Source: Bacilli bacterium
Lineage (GTDB): Bacteria > Bacillota_I > Bacilli_A > RF39 > UBA660
Reading direction: 5' to 3'
DNA length: 64,000 nt
Assembly: GCA_017406955.1 (NCBI GenBank)
Contig: JAFQXM010000001.1
Location: forward strand, 62,001-126,000
In this document: positions 9,026 through 18,347 of the stretch, one piece after another
How the letters are laid out: each line of letters opens with the position of its first letter
How positions within the stretch are numbered: the stretch's first letter is position 1
The notes under the pieces: generated by a model
Told to the model about the DNA's origin: nothing
Database searches by the model: none
What the model saw: only the letters and a program-made list of their open reading frames with translations
Position numbers and translations under genes: made by a program

Positions 9026-10810
9026 TTATTCTTCTATCAATTTTAAAGAATCGTTTCTTATACAAATTAACTGAATTGATATTGGTTTATTAGATATTGC
9101 AACTGGTGAAAAGTAATTTACTTTTAAAATTTGAACATCTTTTGTATATTTAAAACCGCTTACTGGTGTTAATTGAAGTCCTATTATATCATCTGGTATT
9201 TCAAAATTAACATCTATACAAGTATAATTTTCAGGTATATTTATTTCTTTACTAAGTTGTCCATAACCATTAGCTGTAGTGCTTAATGAATAATCTTCAA
9301 TATCTACGTATTTTATTATAGGATTTTCTTCTACATTAGGTGTATATGTTCCAGCAATCAATATCAATTTCTTATTTTCTAAATAATCTGGAGCATTTTC
9401 TAAATGAGTTATCAATCGATGACCTTCATAATCTATCTCATAGTTTATTTCGGGTATTAGTAGTTGACCTCCGTAAAATAGAAGTGTTGACCATTCATTA
9501 GAATCTATTTTACCATCTATTATAAATGATTGATTAGAACTATCTACTTGAGGAGTTAAATCAAATATACAAGTATTTTTAGATTTAGAGTGTGTTATTA
9601 TTATCAATTGTCTATTCTCTTCTTTATCTACTGGCTTTATTAAAGTTAATTCTAGCTTATGATTATTATAATCTATATTATAGTTTACTCCTTCAGTTAA
9701 TTGTTGACCTCCATAAAATACTAAATTTGACATTGAAGTTCTAATACTACTATCTATATCAAAAGTCATATTATCATCAACCATTTGTTCGGTTAAATCA
9801 TAATAATTATCATCTTTATTTAAAGTTACTATTGATAATGTTTTGTTTTCTTCATTATTAGGTGCTTCATCTAAATAAGTTATTAAAGTATTAGTTCCAA
9901 AATCCATAGAGTAACAATTCTCTTTTAATAATACTCCTCCATAAAATACCAATATTAAATCTTCAGGAGTTATATTAGAATTAAATTGGAATCTTTGTTT
10001 AATGCCATCTATTTGAGGTGTTAAATCATAAGTTTGACTTGGCCAACCTCTTTGTTCTATTGAAGTTAGTCCATCTATTTCTACTACATCTGCAGAAATA
10101 TGAATTTTTCCATCTACTATTTCAATAAATTCATTTTCATTACCTAGTCTTATATATCTATAAATATTATCTGAATATTCTTTATCATGTCTTCTTTCTA
10201 AGGGGGTTCCAGAGGGGTCATCTACTCCCATTACAAATACTTGTCCTGCAGCATCTATTATCCTTATAGCTTCTTTTCCATCTTGGTCATCTATCTCTAT
10301 AGTAGCTCCCTTAAAACTTTTAAATACAGTAGTTACTGCTTCTCCAGTTCTTTTAGTTTGAATTTTATCATTATCAGTTATATCTACATTATTTCCATTA
10401 TATATGTCTGGATTATCATTATATTTCTTAGTTTTACCTATTAAAGATGGTATACCTCCAAAGTATATTGGATGTTGAGGGTCATTATATTCAAAAGTAA
10501 CAAATACTCTATTACCTTTGGTTGGAACTATAAATTGTCCCATATCATTTCCAGCAGAGTTAAATACACCCGGTCTAGCCCAAGGTAAATATTTATCTGC
10601 CACAAAATATGCTTGATTTCGACTTATACCATGTATAGAAGGTATTCTTATCTTTACTCTACCTAAGTTATTAGGGTCTTTAGTACTAACTACTAAAGCT
10701 GAAAAAAATGCATTGTAATTAACTTTTTCTCTTAAATCTTTAGTTTCTTTCATTACAGTTTCATTCATATTAGATATTTTCATTTTAGATAAATCTATGT
10801 TATCAAACAT
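9026..10810 (-). CDS. Baseplate hub / spike protein, gp5-VgrG OB-fold type with three C-terminal repeats
   Basis: 594 residues. Residues 30-130 form the OB-fold of gp5/VgrG-type spike proteins (GRVKIRIPSIHG, PWARPG, KGNRVFVTFEYNDPQHPIYFGG). Residues about 255-500 contain three tandem repeats of ~75-80 residues, each with D-L-T-x-Q-x-D, an L-x-F-Y-G-G-x-x-L core and a Y-x-x-D-Y/F turn. No lysozyme domain is visible, so cell-wall cutting is left to the neighbouring hub and tape-measure proteins. The repeats could be a tail-fibre-like decoration or binding module. Family assignment is sound; the repeat function is inferred. Confidence 0.75.
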   Translation of the reverse strand: MFDNIDLSKMKISNMNETVMKETKDLREKVNYNAFFSALVVSTKDPNNLGRVKIRIPSIHGISRNQAYFVADKYLPWARPGVFNSAGNDMGQFIVPTKGNRVFVTFEYNDPQHPIYFGGIPSLIGKTKKYNDNPDIYNGNNVDITDNDKIQTKRTGEAVTTVFKSFKGATIEIDDQDGKEAIRIIDAAGQVFVMGVDDPSGTPLERRHDKEYSDNIYRYIRLGNENEFIEIVDGKIHISADVVEIDGLTSIEQRGWPSQTYDLTPQIDGIKQRFQFNSNITPEDLILVFYGGVLLKENCYSMDFGTNTLITYLDEAPNNEENKTLSIVTLNKDDNYYDLTEQMVDDNMTFDIDSSIRTSMSNLVFYGGQQLTEGVNYNIDYNNHKLELTLIKPVDKEENRQLIIITHSKSKNTCIFDLTPQVDSSNQSFIIDGKIDSNEWSTLLFYGGQLLIPEINYEIDYEGHRLITHLENAPDYLENKKLILIAGTYTPNVEENPIIKYVDIEDYSLSTTANGYGQLSKEINIPENYTCIDVNFEIPDDIIGLQLTPVSGFKYTKDVQILKVNYFSPVAISNKPISIQLICIRNDSLKLIEE

Positions 10811-10820
10811 TTTGTACCTC

Positions 10821-12854
10821 CTATTTGTATGACGTTACTATTACTATAGCATTATATTTTCTTCCGAAATTTAAAGCTTCTTGATGATTATCGAAGTAAA
10901 CATCAATGATGTGCTCTTTTATAGCACTTCCAGTGTCTTCTGCAATATAATTCCCTAAAGTTTGATATTTTCCATCTGAGGTTTTAAGTTTTATAGTTAC
11001 TTCTGAATGTAATGGAATTACATTAGGGTCTACTGCTATAGTTCTACCTTGAGTAGCTTTAGTGCCAGTAGCAGTATAGCCATCTGCGTTACTTCCACAA
11101 CATACAGAACATCCGCAATATGCTGTAAGTTGAAAGTCTTCTCCTACAATTTTGTCTACTCTAGTCTTATAAGAAGCCAAAATCTCCTCTGTAGTAGGAG
11201 TTCCATTTTTACCACTATACTGTGTACCAGTTTCAGTATATGGATTTATATCATGAGCATAAGTTCCAGGTTTTACCTTTTCAGCAGTAAAATTATCTGC
11301 AAATGTATTTTTACTTATGTCAGTATTTTTCAATAATTTTAATGTGGTAGTATAACCGTCAGATGTTATACTATCGTCTGAACTTATTATAAAGTACTTA
11401 CCAGAGCCATAATGTTTATGGCCGTCTGGTGTCATTACTACTAAATCAAGATAATTACCTGGAACATACTTGTTGTTGTATTCTCCCCATATAGTTAATG
11501 TAGCAGATAATGTTAATTCTGATATTTTATCAAAAGCTTCTCCGTAAGTAGCATTTAAAAGTGATTGTGTACTGCTAGAGTTAACTTTAATTCCAGCAAC
11601 TTGTTTAAACCACCAATTAGTTGTTCCTGTGCCAGTTAATTCATTTGAATCTTCCATAGCTTTTTCAGACTTATAGTGACCTTCTGCAAAATAACCTTCA
11701 GATGTTATTAAATCATTCGTTAATAAATCTAGTGCAGACGTATCTACATAAGTTTGACCAGCTTCTTTATCACATCCAGCCATTACTAATGCTCCAACTT
11801 GATTTAGTGAAAATGATATTACATCACTATCTTTTACATAATAGCCAGTCTTTACTATTTTAGATTCTCCAGATGAGTTATAGTCTATTGCCTTAAAGCA
11901 ATGTTCTCCTCTACTGTTTACATAGTATTTAAAGCCAGCGGTTCCACTTCCAGGCTTTACTGCTATTTTACATAATACGTTTGTTATAAAATCAGCTGCA
12001 GTAGTATTAGATTGAAGCATTCCAGGTTGAAAACTAGTAGCGTCTACCCATAAAGTCTCATCATATTCTCCTATTTTAAAATTACCATAGCTTTCTTGAA
12101 CTTCTTTATACCATCTTTCTTGTTCTTCTACGCCTTCTCCACCAAAATCTTGTGACATTTGTTTATAATTTGCTCCTGTGTCTTCATCTCCATTATATTT
12201 TCTAATAATTCTTTTAAAGATATTAGTTGGATTTACTAGTGGTCTGTATGCCCAATTTTTTCCATCGTTATCTTCTGGAGGAATCCATTCTATTCTAGCA
12301 CATATATAATCTGCATATTCATTATTTACTACATCTTCAAATCCTCTATCTAATCCACCAGCACCTAATCTACTTTTTCCATCTATTTTACAAGCTGCTC
12401 TGCTATTCGCTTTATTAACATCAAAATTATCTGGTAAATCTACTTCACAATCTACCCAGCATACTGTTTCATTTCTAAACCAAAAAGTAGCATTAGTAGA
12501 ACCATCTACAGAACCAGTAGTATGAACCACTCCTTCTATTGCTAGCATAGTAGCAGCTCCAACAAATGATAAATTATAATTTGTACATATTCCAGTAAAA
12601 GTGATAACATTTTTACTATTCCAATTTCCAGTAGCTCCATATTGAATTGATATAGGTGTGTTTTTAGTACCATATAAAGCTGATTCTAATTTCCATGCTG
12701 TTTCATCAAATAGTTCTAAAGTAAATTTGTTTGCTGCATCACCTATTACTCTAGACACTTTTAATGAGACTACGTTTTTCTTATTGTTTTTAACTGTAAC
12801 TGATTGTCCATTTATAGTTATTAAGATTTGTACTGCTGCAGTATTATCAGCCAT
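10821..12854 (-). CDS. Baseplate hub protein with C-terminal 3D (lytic transglycosylase-like) domain
   Basis: 677 residues from the ATG at 12854, which has AAAGGAGA upstream; a longer start at 12878 lacks one. The N-terminal two thirds resemble hub proteins of the gp27/XkdQ type. The last ~100 residues are a 3D domain: AYCGCSVCCGSNADGYTATG, then AVDPNVIPLHSEVTI and a terminal block with VYFDNHQEALNFG, including the Asp residues that name the domain. 3D/RlpA-like domains cut glycan strands, so this hub probably helps pierce the wall during injection. Placed between the spike gene and a tail protein gene. Confidence 0.75.
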   Translation of the reverse strand: MADNTAAVQILITINGQSVTVKNNKKNVVSLKVSRVIGDAANKFTLELFDETAWKLESALYGTKNTPISIQYGATGNWNSKNVITFTGICTNYNLSFVGAATMLAIEGVVHTTGSVDGSTNATFWFRNETVCWVDCEVDLPDNFDVNKANSRAACKIDGKSRLGAGGLDRGFEDVVNNEYADYICARIEWIPPEDNDGKNWAYRPLVNPTNIFKRIIRKYNGDEDTGANYKQMSQDFGGEGVEEQERWYKEVQESYGNFKIGEYDETLWVDATSFQPGMLQSNTTAADFITNVLCKIAVKPGSGTAGFKYYVNSRGEHCFKAIDYNSSGESKIVKTGYYVKDSDVISFSLNQVGALVMAGCDKEAGQTYVDTSALDLLTNDLITSEGYFAEGHYKSEKAMEDSNELTGTGTTNWWFKQVAGIKVNSSSTQSLLNATYGEAFDKISELTLSATLTIWGEYNNKYVPGNYLDLVVMTPDGHKHYGSGKYFIISSDDSITSDGYTTTLKLLKNTDISKNTFADNFTAEKVKPGTYAHDINPYTETGTQYSGKNGTPTTEEILASYKTRVDKIVGEDFQLTAYCGCSVCCGSNADGYTATGTKATQGRTIAVDPNVIPLHSEVTIKLKTSDGKYQTLGNYIAEDTGSAIKEHIIDVYFDNHQEALNFGRKYNAIVIVTSYK

Positions 12855-12877
12855 AATATGTCTCCTTTCTTTAATCA

Positions 12878-12893
12878 TCAGAATAAAATCTGA
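12878..12893. repeat. TCAGA-6-TCTGA palindrome, copy 2
   Basis: Same core as copy 1 (CAGAATAAAATCTGAGTCAT occurs in both) in the gap before the 3D-domain hub gene. It sits directly 5' to the ribosome site, so it may affect translation or transcript processing rather than end transcription. Confidence 0.6.
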
Positions 12894-12924
12894 GTCATTA
12901 TAAAACTTAGTTTATATAATTTTA

Positions 12925-13545
12925 TTAACCATTTCTGCTAATCCAAGTAGCTCCCGGTATTTGTTGGCTTAGCCTAGTATTAGTAAATGAAAGTTCAACA
13001 TTACATCTTATTCTTTCTCCACCGCTTATTTCATATTTACCCATTTCATTTTGATAACCACTCATTCTAGATTGATTTATATCTATACCATTATACTTAT
13101 TGTTATTTCTATTATATACTTCATCTCCCCAAGTAACATTTACTGCTGTAAAAACTCCTTGAAAGCCTCTTTCTCCAATTTGTAAATGACAGTCTGGCGC
13201 TTTAATAATACCTGAATCATTATACTCTGGAAAGCATAAAGCTTGAAGTCTATGAACATAATCAGAAAGTGAAGTATAACCAGCAGGTAAATAATCTCTA
13301 GATAAGTTTTGTAATGAGAAACTCATAGTTCTAAGTGATGTGCCTGTATACATTAGTCTTGGTCTACTACTTCCTATTATCTCTTGATTAGCATAATTAG
13401 CAGAATAGTTTTCTCCCCACCCTAAAGGAGTTTGAGGTAAAACTATATGTTCTTGTGTTACAAAATTGTCTATCCAACAATCATACCATGATTGATTTTC
13501 TAAAACTATAATACCTTCTTGCTGAGTTCTTAATTTATCTGCCAT
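12925..13545 (-). CDS. Baseplate/tail protein, possible tail-hub adaptor
   Basis: 206 residues, no cysteine-rich or membrane features. The middle (RTMSFSLQNLSRDYLP, then SLSDYVHRLQALCFPEY and GFQGVFTAVNVTWG) looks like the beta-rich adaptor proteins found between tape measure and hub in myoviruses. The last third, with RIRCNVELSFTNT, is also beta. I infer a structural role mainly from its place between the M23 segment and the 3D-domain hub. It could be a gp48/gp54-type tube initiator. Confidence 0.55.
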   Translation of the reverse strand: MADKLRTQQEGIIVLENQSWYDCWIDNFVTQEHIVLPQTPLGWGENYSANYANQEIIGSSRPRLMYTGTSLRTMSFSLQNLSRDYLPAGYTSLSDYVHRLQALCFPEYNDSGIIKAPDCHLQIGERGFQGVFTAVNVTWGDEVYNRNNNKYNGIDINQSRMSGYQNEMGKYEISGGERIRCNVELSFTNTRLSQQIPGATWISRNG

Positions 13546-13555
13546 ATTTTACCTC

Positions 13556-14836
13556 CTATCTATAATCTTGAATATTAGATTGAGATGATGCGAATGCATT
13601 TATCAATCTTCTTTGGTCTGCTTGCTCTTGTCTAATTTCATTTAAATAATTTATAATTTTTTCTGATACTCCATCTACAGATTCTACTATTCTATCAGTA
13701 GAATTTGGGACATTTCCAGGTCCACCTATTCCACCAAGTCCTACTATAGCTCTAGTGCCTGTTCTATTTACTTTGGCTAATGCATTTATACTATATGAAC
13801 TACTATCTGATGAGCTATCATCTGAAGATACGCTACCACTTCTAGCTGAAGCTCCATCTGCACTTCTAACATAAGGTGTATAATATTTAGCATGTGCAGC
13901 TTCTCCAGTTCCAGCACCTACTACTTCAAAATGTAAGTGAGGTCCAGAGGAATTTCCAGTAGTTCCTGAATAACCAAGTAATGTACCAGCATTAACTTTA
14001 TCTCCAGCACTTACTGCCCTTTCGTTTAAGTGAGCATATACATAAGTATGGCCATCATCACCTTTAACTTTAACTACTCTACCATAAGAACTATAAGCAT
14101 TACCATTAGTATCTTTACCATGATAAGATTTACCATCGTTATAATTAGCTGGAATGTCTTTAGATTCTGAAACTGTTCCAGCAACTGCTGAACCAACTGG
14201 TGTCCCTATTTTATCGAAATATAAATCTATACCATTATGTCCAGCATAACCTGAATGATGTGAACCTACATAATCTGCAGCATTTGGATTTAAACTACCA
14301 CCATAACCATAACCTTTACCACCTAATAATTGTCTATATCTTTCAGCGTCAGATTTGTTTAGAACCATTTCATCTTTATGTAATAAAGCATGATAATTAT
14401 CTTTAGGAACTCTATCTAATCCAGCCATGTGATAATTATACACTCCTTTAGAATATCTATTTCTCTCAAAGTCTAATAACTCCTCATCAGATTTATTCAT
14501 GAAATAAGTATCATTTGCCCATTTATAAGGGTCATAAGCTGCTAAAATAGGTTTACCTTGGCTAGTATAACCAGCTTGGCCTTTCATTACCCAATAATCC
14601 ATGTCTTTTATGATTCTTTCTCCATCTCCACCAGTATCAAGCATATAAGTTAAGAAATAATCAGTTAAGCCTTCTCTAGTGTAACTAGTTCCTAATACAT
14701 CATTTAAGGCATTAAGACTATTTCCATAATCCATTAACATAGCAAAAGCTACATTCTTATCTACATTATTAAAACCGCCTTCAGCTTTTATCTGACCTAT
14801 TAAATTTTTATTTTTATCATATCCATTAGATGTTCC
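13556..14836 (-). CDS. M23 endopeptidase segment, joined to tape measure by +1 frameshift
   Basis: C-terminal segment of the tape-measure protein, read after a +1 shift at the CGG at 14835-14837. The joined product is about 1130 residues. From the ATG-like position 14740 the segment has an M23 (lysostaphin-type) metallopeptidase: GHNGIDLYFD with His and Asp zinc ligands, YAHL, and GPHLHFE. Such domains cleave peptide cross-bridges and are often fused to tape measures of Gram-positive phages. There is no ribosome site for a separate start, and the stretch between 14836 and 14740 is an uninterrupted, protein-like frame (GTSNGYDKNKNLIGQI...), which supports fusion over a separate gene. Confidence 0.82.
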   Translation of the reverse strand, partial: GTSNGYDKNKNLIGQIKAEGGFNNVDKNVAFAMLMDYGNSLNALNDVLGTSYTREGLTDYFLTYMLDTGGDGERIIKDMDYWVMKGQAGYTSQGKPILAAYDPYKWANDTYFMNKSDEELLDFERNRYSKGVYNYHMAGLDRVPKDNYHALLHKDEMVLNKSDAERYRQLLGGKGYGYGGSLNPNAADYVGSHHSGYAGHNGIDLYFDKIGTPVGSAVAGTVSESKDIPANYNDGKSYHGKDTNGNAYSSYGRVVKVKGDDGHTYVYAHLNERAVSAGDKVNAGTLLGYSGTTGNSSGPHLHFEVVGAGTGEAAHAKYYTPYVRSADGASARSGSVSSDDSSSDSSSYSINALAKVNRTGTRAIVGLGGIGGPGNVPNSTDRIVESVDGVSEKIINYLNEIRQEQADQRRLINAFASSQSNIQDYR

Positions 14837-14845
14837 GCATTAAGC
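14826..14845 (-). other. +1 recoding site (CGGA) in tape measure
   Basis: Zero frame ATG CGG AAC ATC TAA ends four codons later; skipping the C gives ATG (C) GGA ACA TCT and a 420-codon extension. CGG is at 14835-14837, codon 705 of the zero frame. Confidence 0.82.
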
Positions 14846-16949
14846 CTATGTCATTTATAGTGGTTTCAAATGATTTACCCATTCCAGACGCATAATTCGC
14901 TACTGCATTGCTACCTTTAGCAGCATCAGCTGATGATACTGCTGATGCTACAGATGTATTATCTTCAGCCCAAGTACCTTTTTGTTTGTTTAAATTTTCT
15001 TGATAATTTCTTCCATAGATTTCATCTTGTCTTCCTTCTACTGCACTATTTATTCCTTTAAGAGCAGCCGCAGTTAAACCTACAACAGCTAAACCAGCTG
15101 CTAATTTACCTAAACCGGAACCAGCCACTCCTTTACCACCAGCTAACATATTACTTGCTTCAGCTCCAGTTCCTAATAAAGAACCTTTACCTAAAAATTT
15201 ACTGAATAAATTTGAGAAAAATCCTCCACTTTTAAATGCTCCTATAATTGTTTTGCCTAATTTTAAAGCATCTGTAGCCAAATATGCTGCAAATGCAGCA
15301 GTACCTATAGTCTCAAAGTTTAACCAACCTGAACTTCCAAATATATCTTCTACCTTTCCTTGCAGCCAACTCCATGCACCTTGTATCCAACTCTGCTGTT
15401 TGTTACTTTCAACTGCATCTTTAACGTCTTGATCTGTCATAGATTCAGTTTGAGTTTGTATATCTTTAACTACACTTTTCATTTCATCTAAATCTTTAGT
15501 CATATTATTAGTCATATTAGATATACCTAAATCAACACCTATTCCGCTTTCTCTAAGTAAGCCATTCACAGTCATATCATTAGTTCCAAATGTATTAGAC
15601 ATTTTACTAGTACCTTTAGCAAACATATCTACTACATTAGCATAATTTCCGCTTTGAACTGCACTTTTAAAACTATCTGGATTTATTCCATATTTACCAT
15701 AGAATGAAGATAGTCCAGAAGAAGTAGTTAAGTCTATTACTGCATTATCTATAGCGTTAGATAGTGATTTTATTTGGTTATCAGTATAACCTTTACCTGA
15801 TAAATAACCTGCAACTGCTTCTTTTTGAGTATTCCATTTAGCTACATCTACTCCAGAGGCAGTTAATACGTCATCTACTGTTTCTCCACTTTTTATCAAC
15901 TCGTCTAGCATGTTTTCACTAACACCTATACCTTTTTTCTGTAAAGCTATCATTGTTTTATTATAGTTAGCTATCATGTCATTATTATTAGTTAATTTCA
16001 TATATTTATACATAGATGTTTGAGATTCTACTGATAAACCTAAATATTTATTAGCTATCATACTTTGTTGTAAATTATCTTGCAACATTTTTTCATTATG
16101 AATACCAAGACTATTCGAATTTTGTATATACTGGTTTAAATCTTTTAAATTAAAAAGGTTACCCATATTTTCATTGAAATTATTGAAAGACTTTACTAGA
16201 GAGTTATAAGTTCTAGTGCTATTACTAGCATCATAACCAAGCTGACTATTTATTTTATTCATTATCTCATATCTTTCATTAGCTTTATCTAGAAATGCGT
16301 TACTAGACATGTTCTGTAAACTTACTACTTTTACAAATTCTGACAGTCCATTAGAAACTTTATCTAATCCTTCTGATAAACCTTGACTAAAAGTTTTCTT
16401 AGCTTTATTAAAATTTTCAGTAGCATCATTTATATCTTCAACTTGAGCTTTTATTTCTCTAGATTGAGCTGCAAAATAATCTATTTTAGCTTGAACTTGT
16501 TGTTTACCTATATCGCTTAACTCTTTTTCTTTCTTCATATAGTGTTTATATAAATCATCGACAGCTTTTTCTCTCATTTTAGCTGACTTATTTAAACTAT
16601 TCTGTAACTCTTTAGAGCTAGCTTCCTGCTGTCTAAACATTTGATTTTGCTCTGCAGCTAATTTTTTCATATCACTTATAGCATTCTCATATCTTTTCTT
16701 TTCAGTAGTAGATAAGTCTTTGCTTTGCTTTAGTAATTTTTCTAGCTCTTTTGATTGCTTGTCTAAGTCATCAATAGAAGATCTTAAAAATCCATTATCA
16801 GAAAACATTTTTTCATTATATTCTCTTCTATAATTAGCTTGATTTAAAGCTGAGTTTATACCGGGATTTTGGTCAATATTAGCACCACTTCTCATAACTC
16901 CGCTTCCAGTATTATTTTTACCGCCATTTGCTCCTGTATTAGTTGCCAT
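14826..16949 (-). CDS. Tail tape measure protein, N-terminal segment
   Basis: 707 residues in the zero frame. The first 250 residues are charged coiled coil; the last 170 contain hydrophobic helices rich in Ala and Gly (AAFAAYLATDALKLGKTII and KLAAGLAVVGLTAAALKG), the classic tape-measure layout. The protein sets tail length and is expelled ahead of the DNA. It lies directly downstream of the tail assembly chaperone. The zero-frame stop TAA at 14826 follows an in-frame CGG by two codons, after which the +1 frame adds an M23 peptidase. Two forms, short (707) and long (1130), could therefore be made. Confidence 0.85.
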   Translation of the reverse strand: MATNTGANGGKNNTGSGVMRSGANIDQNPGINSALNQANYRREYNEKMFSDNGFLRSSIDDLDKQSKELEKLLKQSKDLSTTEKKRYENAISDMKKLAAEQNQMFRQQEASSKELQNSLNKSAKMREKAVDDLYKHYMKKEKELSDIGKQQVQAKIDYFAAQSREIKAQVEDINDATENFNKAKKTFSQGLSEGLDKVSNGLSEFVKVVSLQNMSSNAFLDKANERYEIMNKINSQLGYDASNSTRTYNSLVKSFNNFNENMGNLFNLKDLNQYIQNSNSLGIHNEKMLQDNLQQSMIANKYLGLSVESQTSMYKYMKLTNNNDMIANYNKTMIALQKKGIGVSENMLDELIKSGETVDDVLTASGVDVAKWNTQKEAVAGYLSGKGYTDNQIKSLSNAIDNAVIDLTTSSGLSSFYGKYGINPDSFKSAVQSGNYANVVDMFAKGTSKMSNTFGTNDMTVNGLLRESGIGVDLGISNMTNNMTKDLDEMKSVVKDIQTQTESMTDQDVKDAVESNKQQSWIQGAWSWLQGKVEDIFGSSGWLNFETIGTAAFAAYLATDALKLGKTIIGAFKSGGFFSNLFSKFLGKGSLLGTGAEASNMLAGGKGVAGSGLGKLAAGLAVVGLTAAALKGINSAVEGRQDEIYGRNYQENLNKQKGTWAEDNTSVASAVSSADAAKGSNAVANYASGMGKSFETTINDIGLMRNI

Positions 16950-16989
16950 TATCTCACCTCTATTCTGTAATATAGTTATAAGTCATGAG

Positions 16990-17169
16990 TTAAAATAATC
17001 TGTTTTTAGCTCTTTCATTTAATATTTCTCTATATTCTTTACTATATTGTATTAACTCATTCCTTTGACTGCTACTTAATGAGTCTGAATAATCTAAAGA
17101 AACCCCTAAATCTAACAAGTAAATCTGCTCATCATAAATGCCTTTTAGCATATTATAATTTCGCTCCAT
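16990..17169 (-). CDS. Frameshift extension of tail assembly chaperone, or small separate gene
   Basis: A frame open from about 17230 to the TAA at 16990. Its first ATG, at 17169 (59 codons), has no ribosome site. The frame is +1 relative to the upstream gp26-like gene and overlaps its end, where the mRNA reads AAG TAA C. Just before a tape measure, myoviruses commonly encode two chaperones joined by a programmed frameshift, so I read this as the extension: ...HPSK-NEIIETPEILEQ.... No CGG is involved here. The alternative is a stand-alone 59-residue protein made by coupling. Confidence 0.55.
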   Translation of the reverse strand: MERNYNMLKGIYDEQIYLLDLGVSLDYSDSLSSSQRNELIQYSKEYREILNERAKNRLF

Positions 17170-17206
17170 AACTTGTTCTAGAATTTCAGGGGTTTCAATA
17201 ATTTCG

Positions 17207-17956
17207 TTACTTACTAGGATGAAAGAATTCAGGTACTATGTACCCTACTACCTCCATGTCATCTCCACAGTTTTCACATTCTCTATATATGTTTCTATTT
17301 AATCCAAAATCAAATTCATTTAATGCGTTTTGAATAAGAGCTAAGTCTCTCATTCTTAATTGTTCTATATATGCTATTTTATTTTCTGTCTCTGTTAAAT
17401 CTATATCTGTAGGTTCTTCTGTTTCTATATTATTTACACTAGTTGCTAATCTTAACATCATTTCATAAGATTGTGGGTCTTTAAGTCTATTTTGTTTTGT
17501 TTTAGATTTTATTACTCTGTCTATTCTAGCAGCATCTCCTGCAGATAACATATTAACTGTAATTTTATCATTATTGCTTAATGTAACAGTTACACCGTCA
17601 GCTAATTTTTTAGCTTCTTCATTTGTTAAAACTTTAGGTTCCATTTCGTTAATATTGATTGTTACCTCTTGGGTTCTTCCACAATGTGGGCAAGTAACTT
17701 CTTGAATATATTCTGGTCCATAAGTTAATTCTCTAAGCATAAATGTTAAATACATAATATCTGCATTGCTTAATTTATCAAATTCAATGTCTTCATCTAC
17801 ACAGCAAGATTTAACCAATCTTTCAAACACTGAAAAGTCCCTAGTTCCTAATAGAATTTTCTCTTCTCTTGTAGTCATTTCTCTTAGAGAAACTTTCTTA
17901 GGTCCTCCAAAAACTCCATTACTAGGTACTTTAAAAGATTTTTCTAAATATTTCAT
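17207..17956 (-). CDS. Tail assembly chaperone / gp26-type baseplate assembly protein
   Basis: 249 residues with two zinc-ribbon pairs: CPHC near residue 86 and CENC near 228. The order and size resemble the T4 gp26-type (T4_baseplate) family, and its position just upstream of the tape measure is that of tail assembly chaperones (XkdN-like in Bacillus). The two functions overlap in these phages. Strong AAGGAGA before the ATG. The +1 frame opens across its stop codon (see the 16990-17169 entry), suggesting programmed frameshifting. Confidence 0.7.
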   Translation of the reverse strand: MKYLEKSFKVPSNGVFGGPKKVSLREMTTREEKILLGTRDFSVFERLVKSCCVDEDIEFDKLSNADIMYLTFMLRELTYGPEYIQEVTCPHCGRTQEVTININEMEPKVLTNEEAKKLADGVTVTLSNNDKITVNMLSAGDAARIDRVIKSKTKQNRLKDPQSYEMMLRLATSVNNIETEEPTDIDLTETENKIAYIEQLRMRDLALIQNALNEFDFGLNRNIYRECENCGDDMEVVGYIVPEFFHPSK

Positions 17957-18070
17957 AATTCTATCTCTCCTTTAAATTTATTATAAATTTTGCTACAGGT
18001 TTCTTATTATAATATATAAGAATACTTATTCAACTACGAATATAAATTTTTGTAATTTAAATAAATCTTA

Positions 18071-18095
18071 GATATATAATTATATTAACTAACAC
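18071..18095 (-). promoter_or_regulatory. Putative promoter-like element TTAGTTAATATAATT
   Basis: The minus strand reads GTTAGTTAATATAATTATATATC immediately after a terminator. An almost identical block lies at 31035-31060, upstream of the capsid gene, and a shorter one (TAGTTAATATAATTTTATAG) at 50262-50281. The repeated placement, terminator then this element then a new gene, suggests a phage-specific promoter, here for the chaperone/tape-measure operon. Confidence 0.5.
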
Positions 18096-18124
18096 AGAAA
18101 AAGCATCAGATTTTATTCTGATGC
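18096..18124 (-). terminator. Terminator with TCAGA/TCTGA stem
   Basis: Perfect stem GCATCAGA / TCTGATGC (18103-18124) followed on the minus strand by CTTTTTC. It lies after the small membrane protein gene. The same stem-T-run-CTGTGTTAGTTAATATAATT layout recurs at 31040-31090. Confidence 0.75.
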
Positions 18125-18150
18125 CTCATTTTTATAAAATTTTATTGTAT

Positions 18151-18345
18151 TTAATCTAAATCTTCTAATTTAGTAATTGCTACAAAGGTTAAAGTTGCTA
18201 TAATTATTGCTACTAAAATAAGAACTACCGCCCATATAGTTTTAAAAGTAAATGCAAAAAATCCTATAATAGTTAACATCATAAGTCCTACAGCTATCGC
18301 TAAGCATCCAGCTAATTTTAATAATACAAAGATGACTTTTAACAT
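18151..18345 (-). CDS. Small membrane protein with two transmembrane helices
   Basis: 64 residues, almost all hydrophobic: one helix at about 3-33 and another at about 36-58, with a charged tail KLEDLD. It has a good ribosome site and overlaps the upstream gene region by only a few bases. Function unknown; a holin-like or membrane-anchoring role is possible but nothing supports it directly. Confidence 0.65.
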   Translation of the reverse strand: MLKVIFVLLKLAGCLAIAVGLMMLTIIGFFAFTFKTIWAVVLILVAIIIATLTFVAITKLEDLD

Positions 18346-18347
18346 AA

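Noticed and set aside
10241-10444. Plus-strand reading frames
   Set aside because: All are antisense shadows of AT-rich minus-strand genes, without ribosome sites or recognisable domains.
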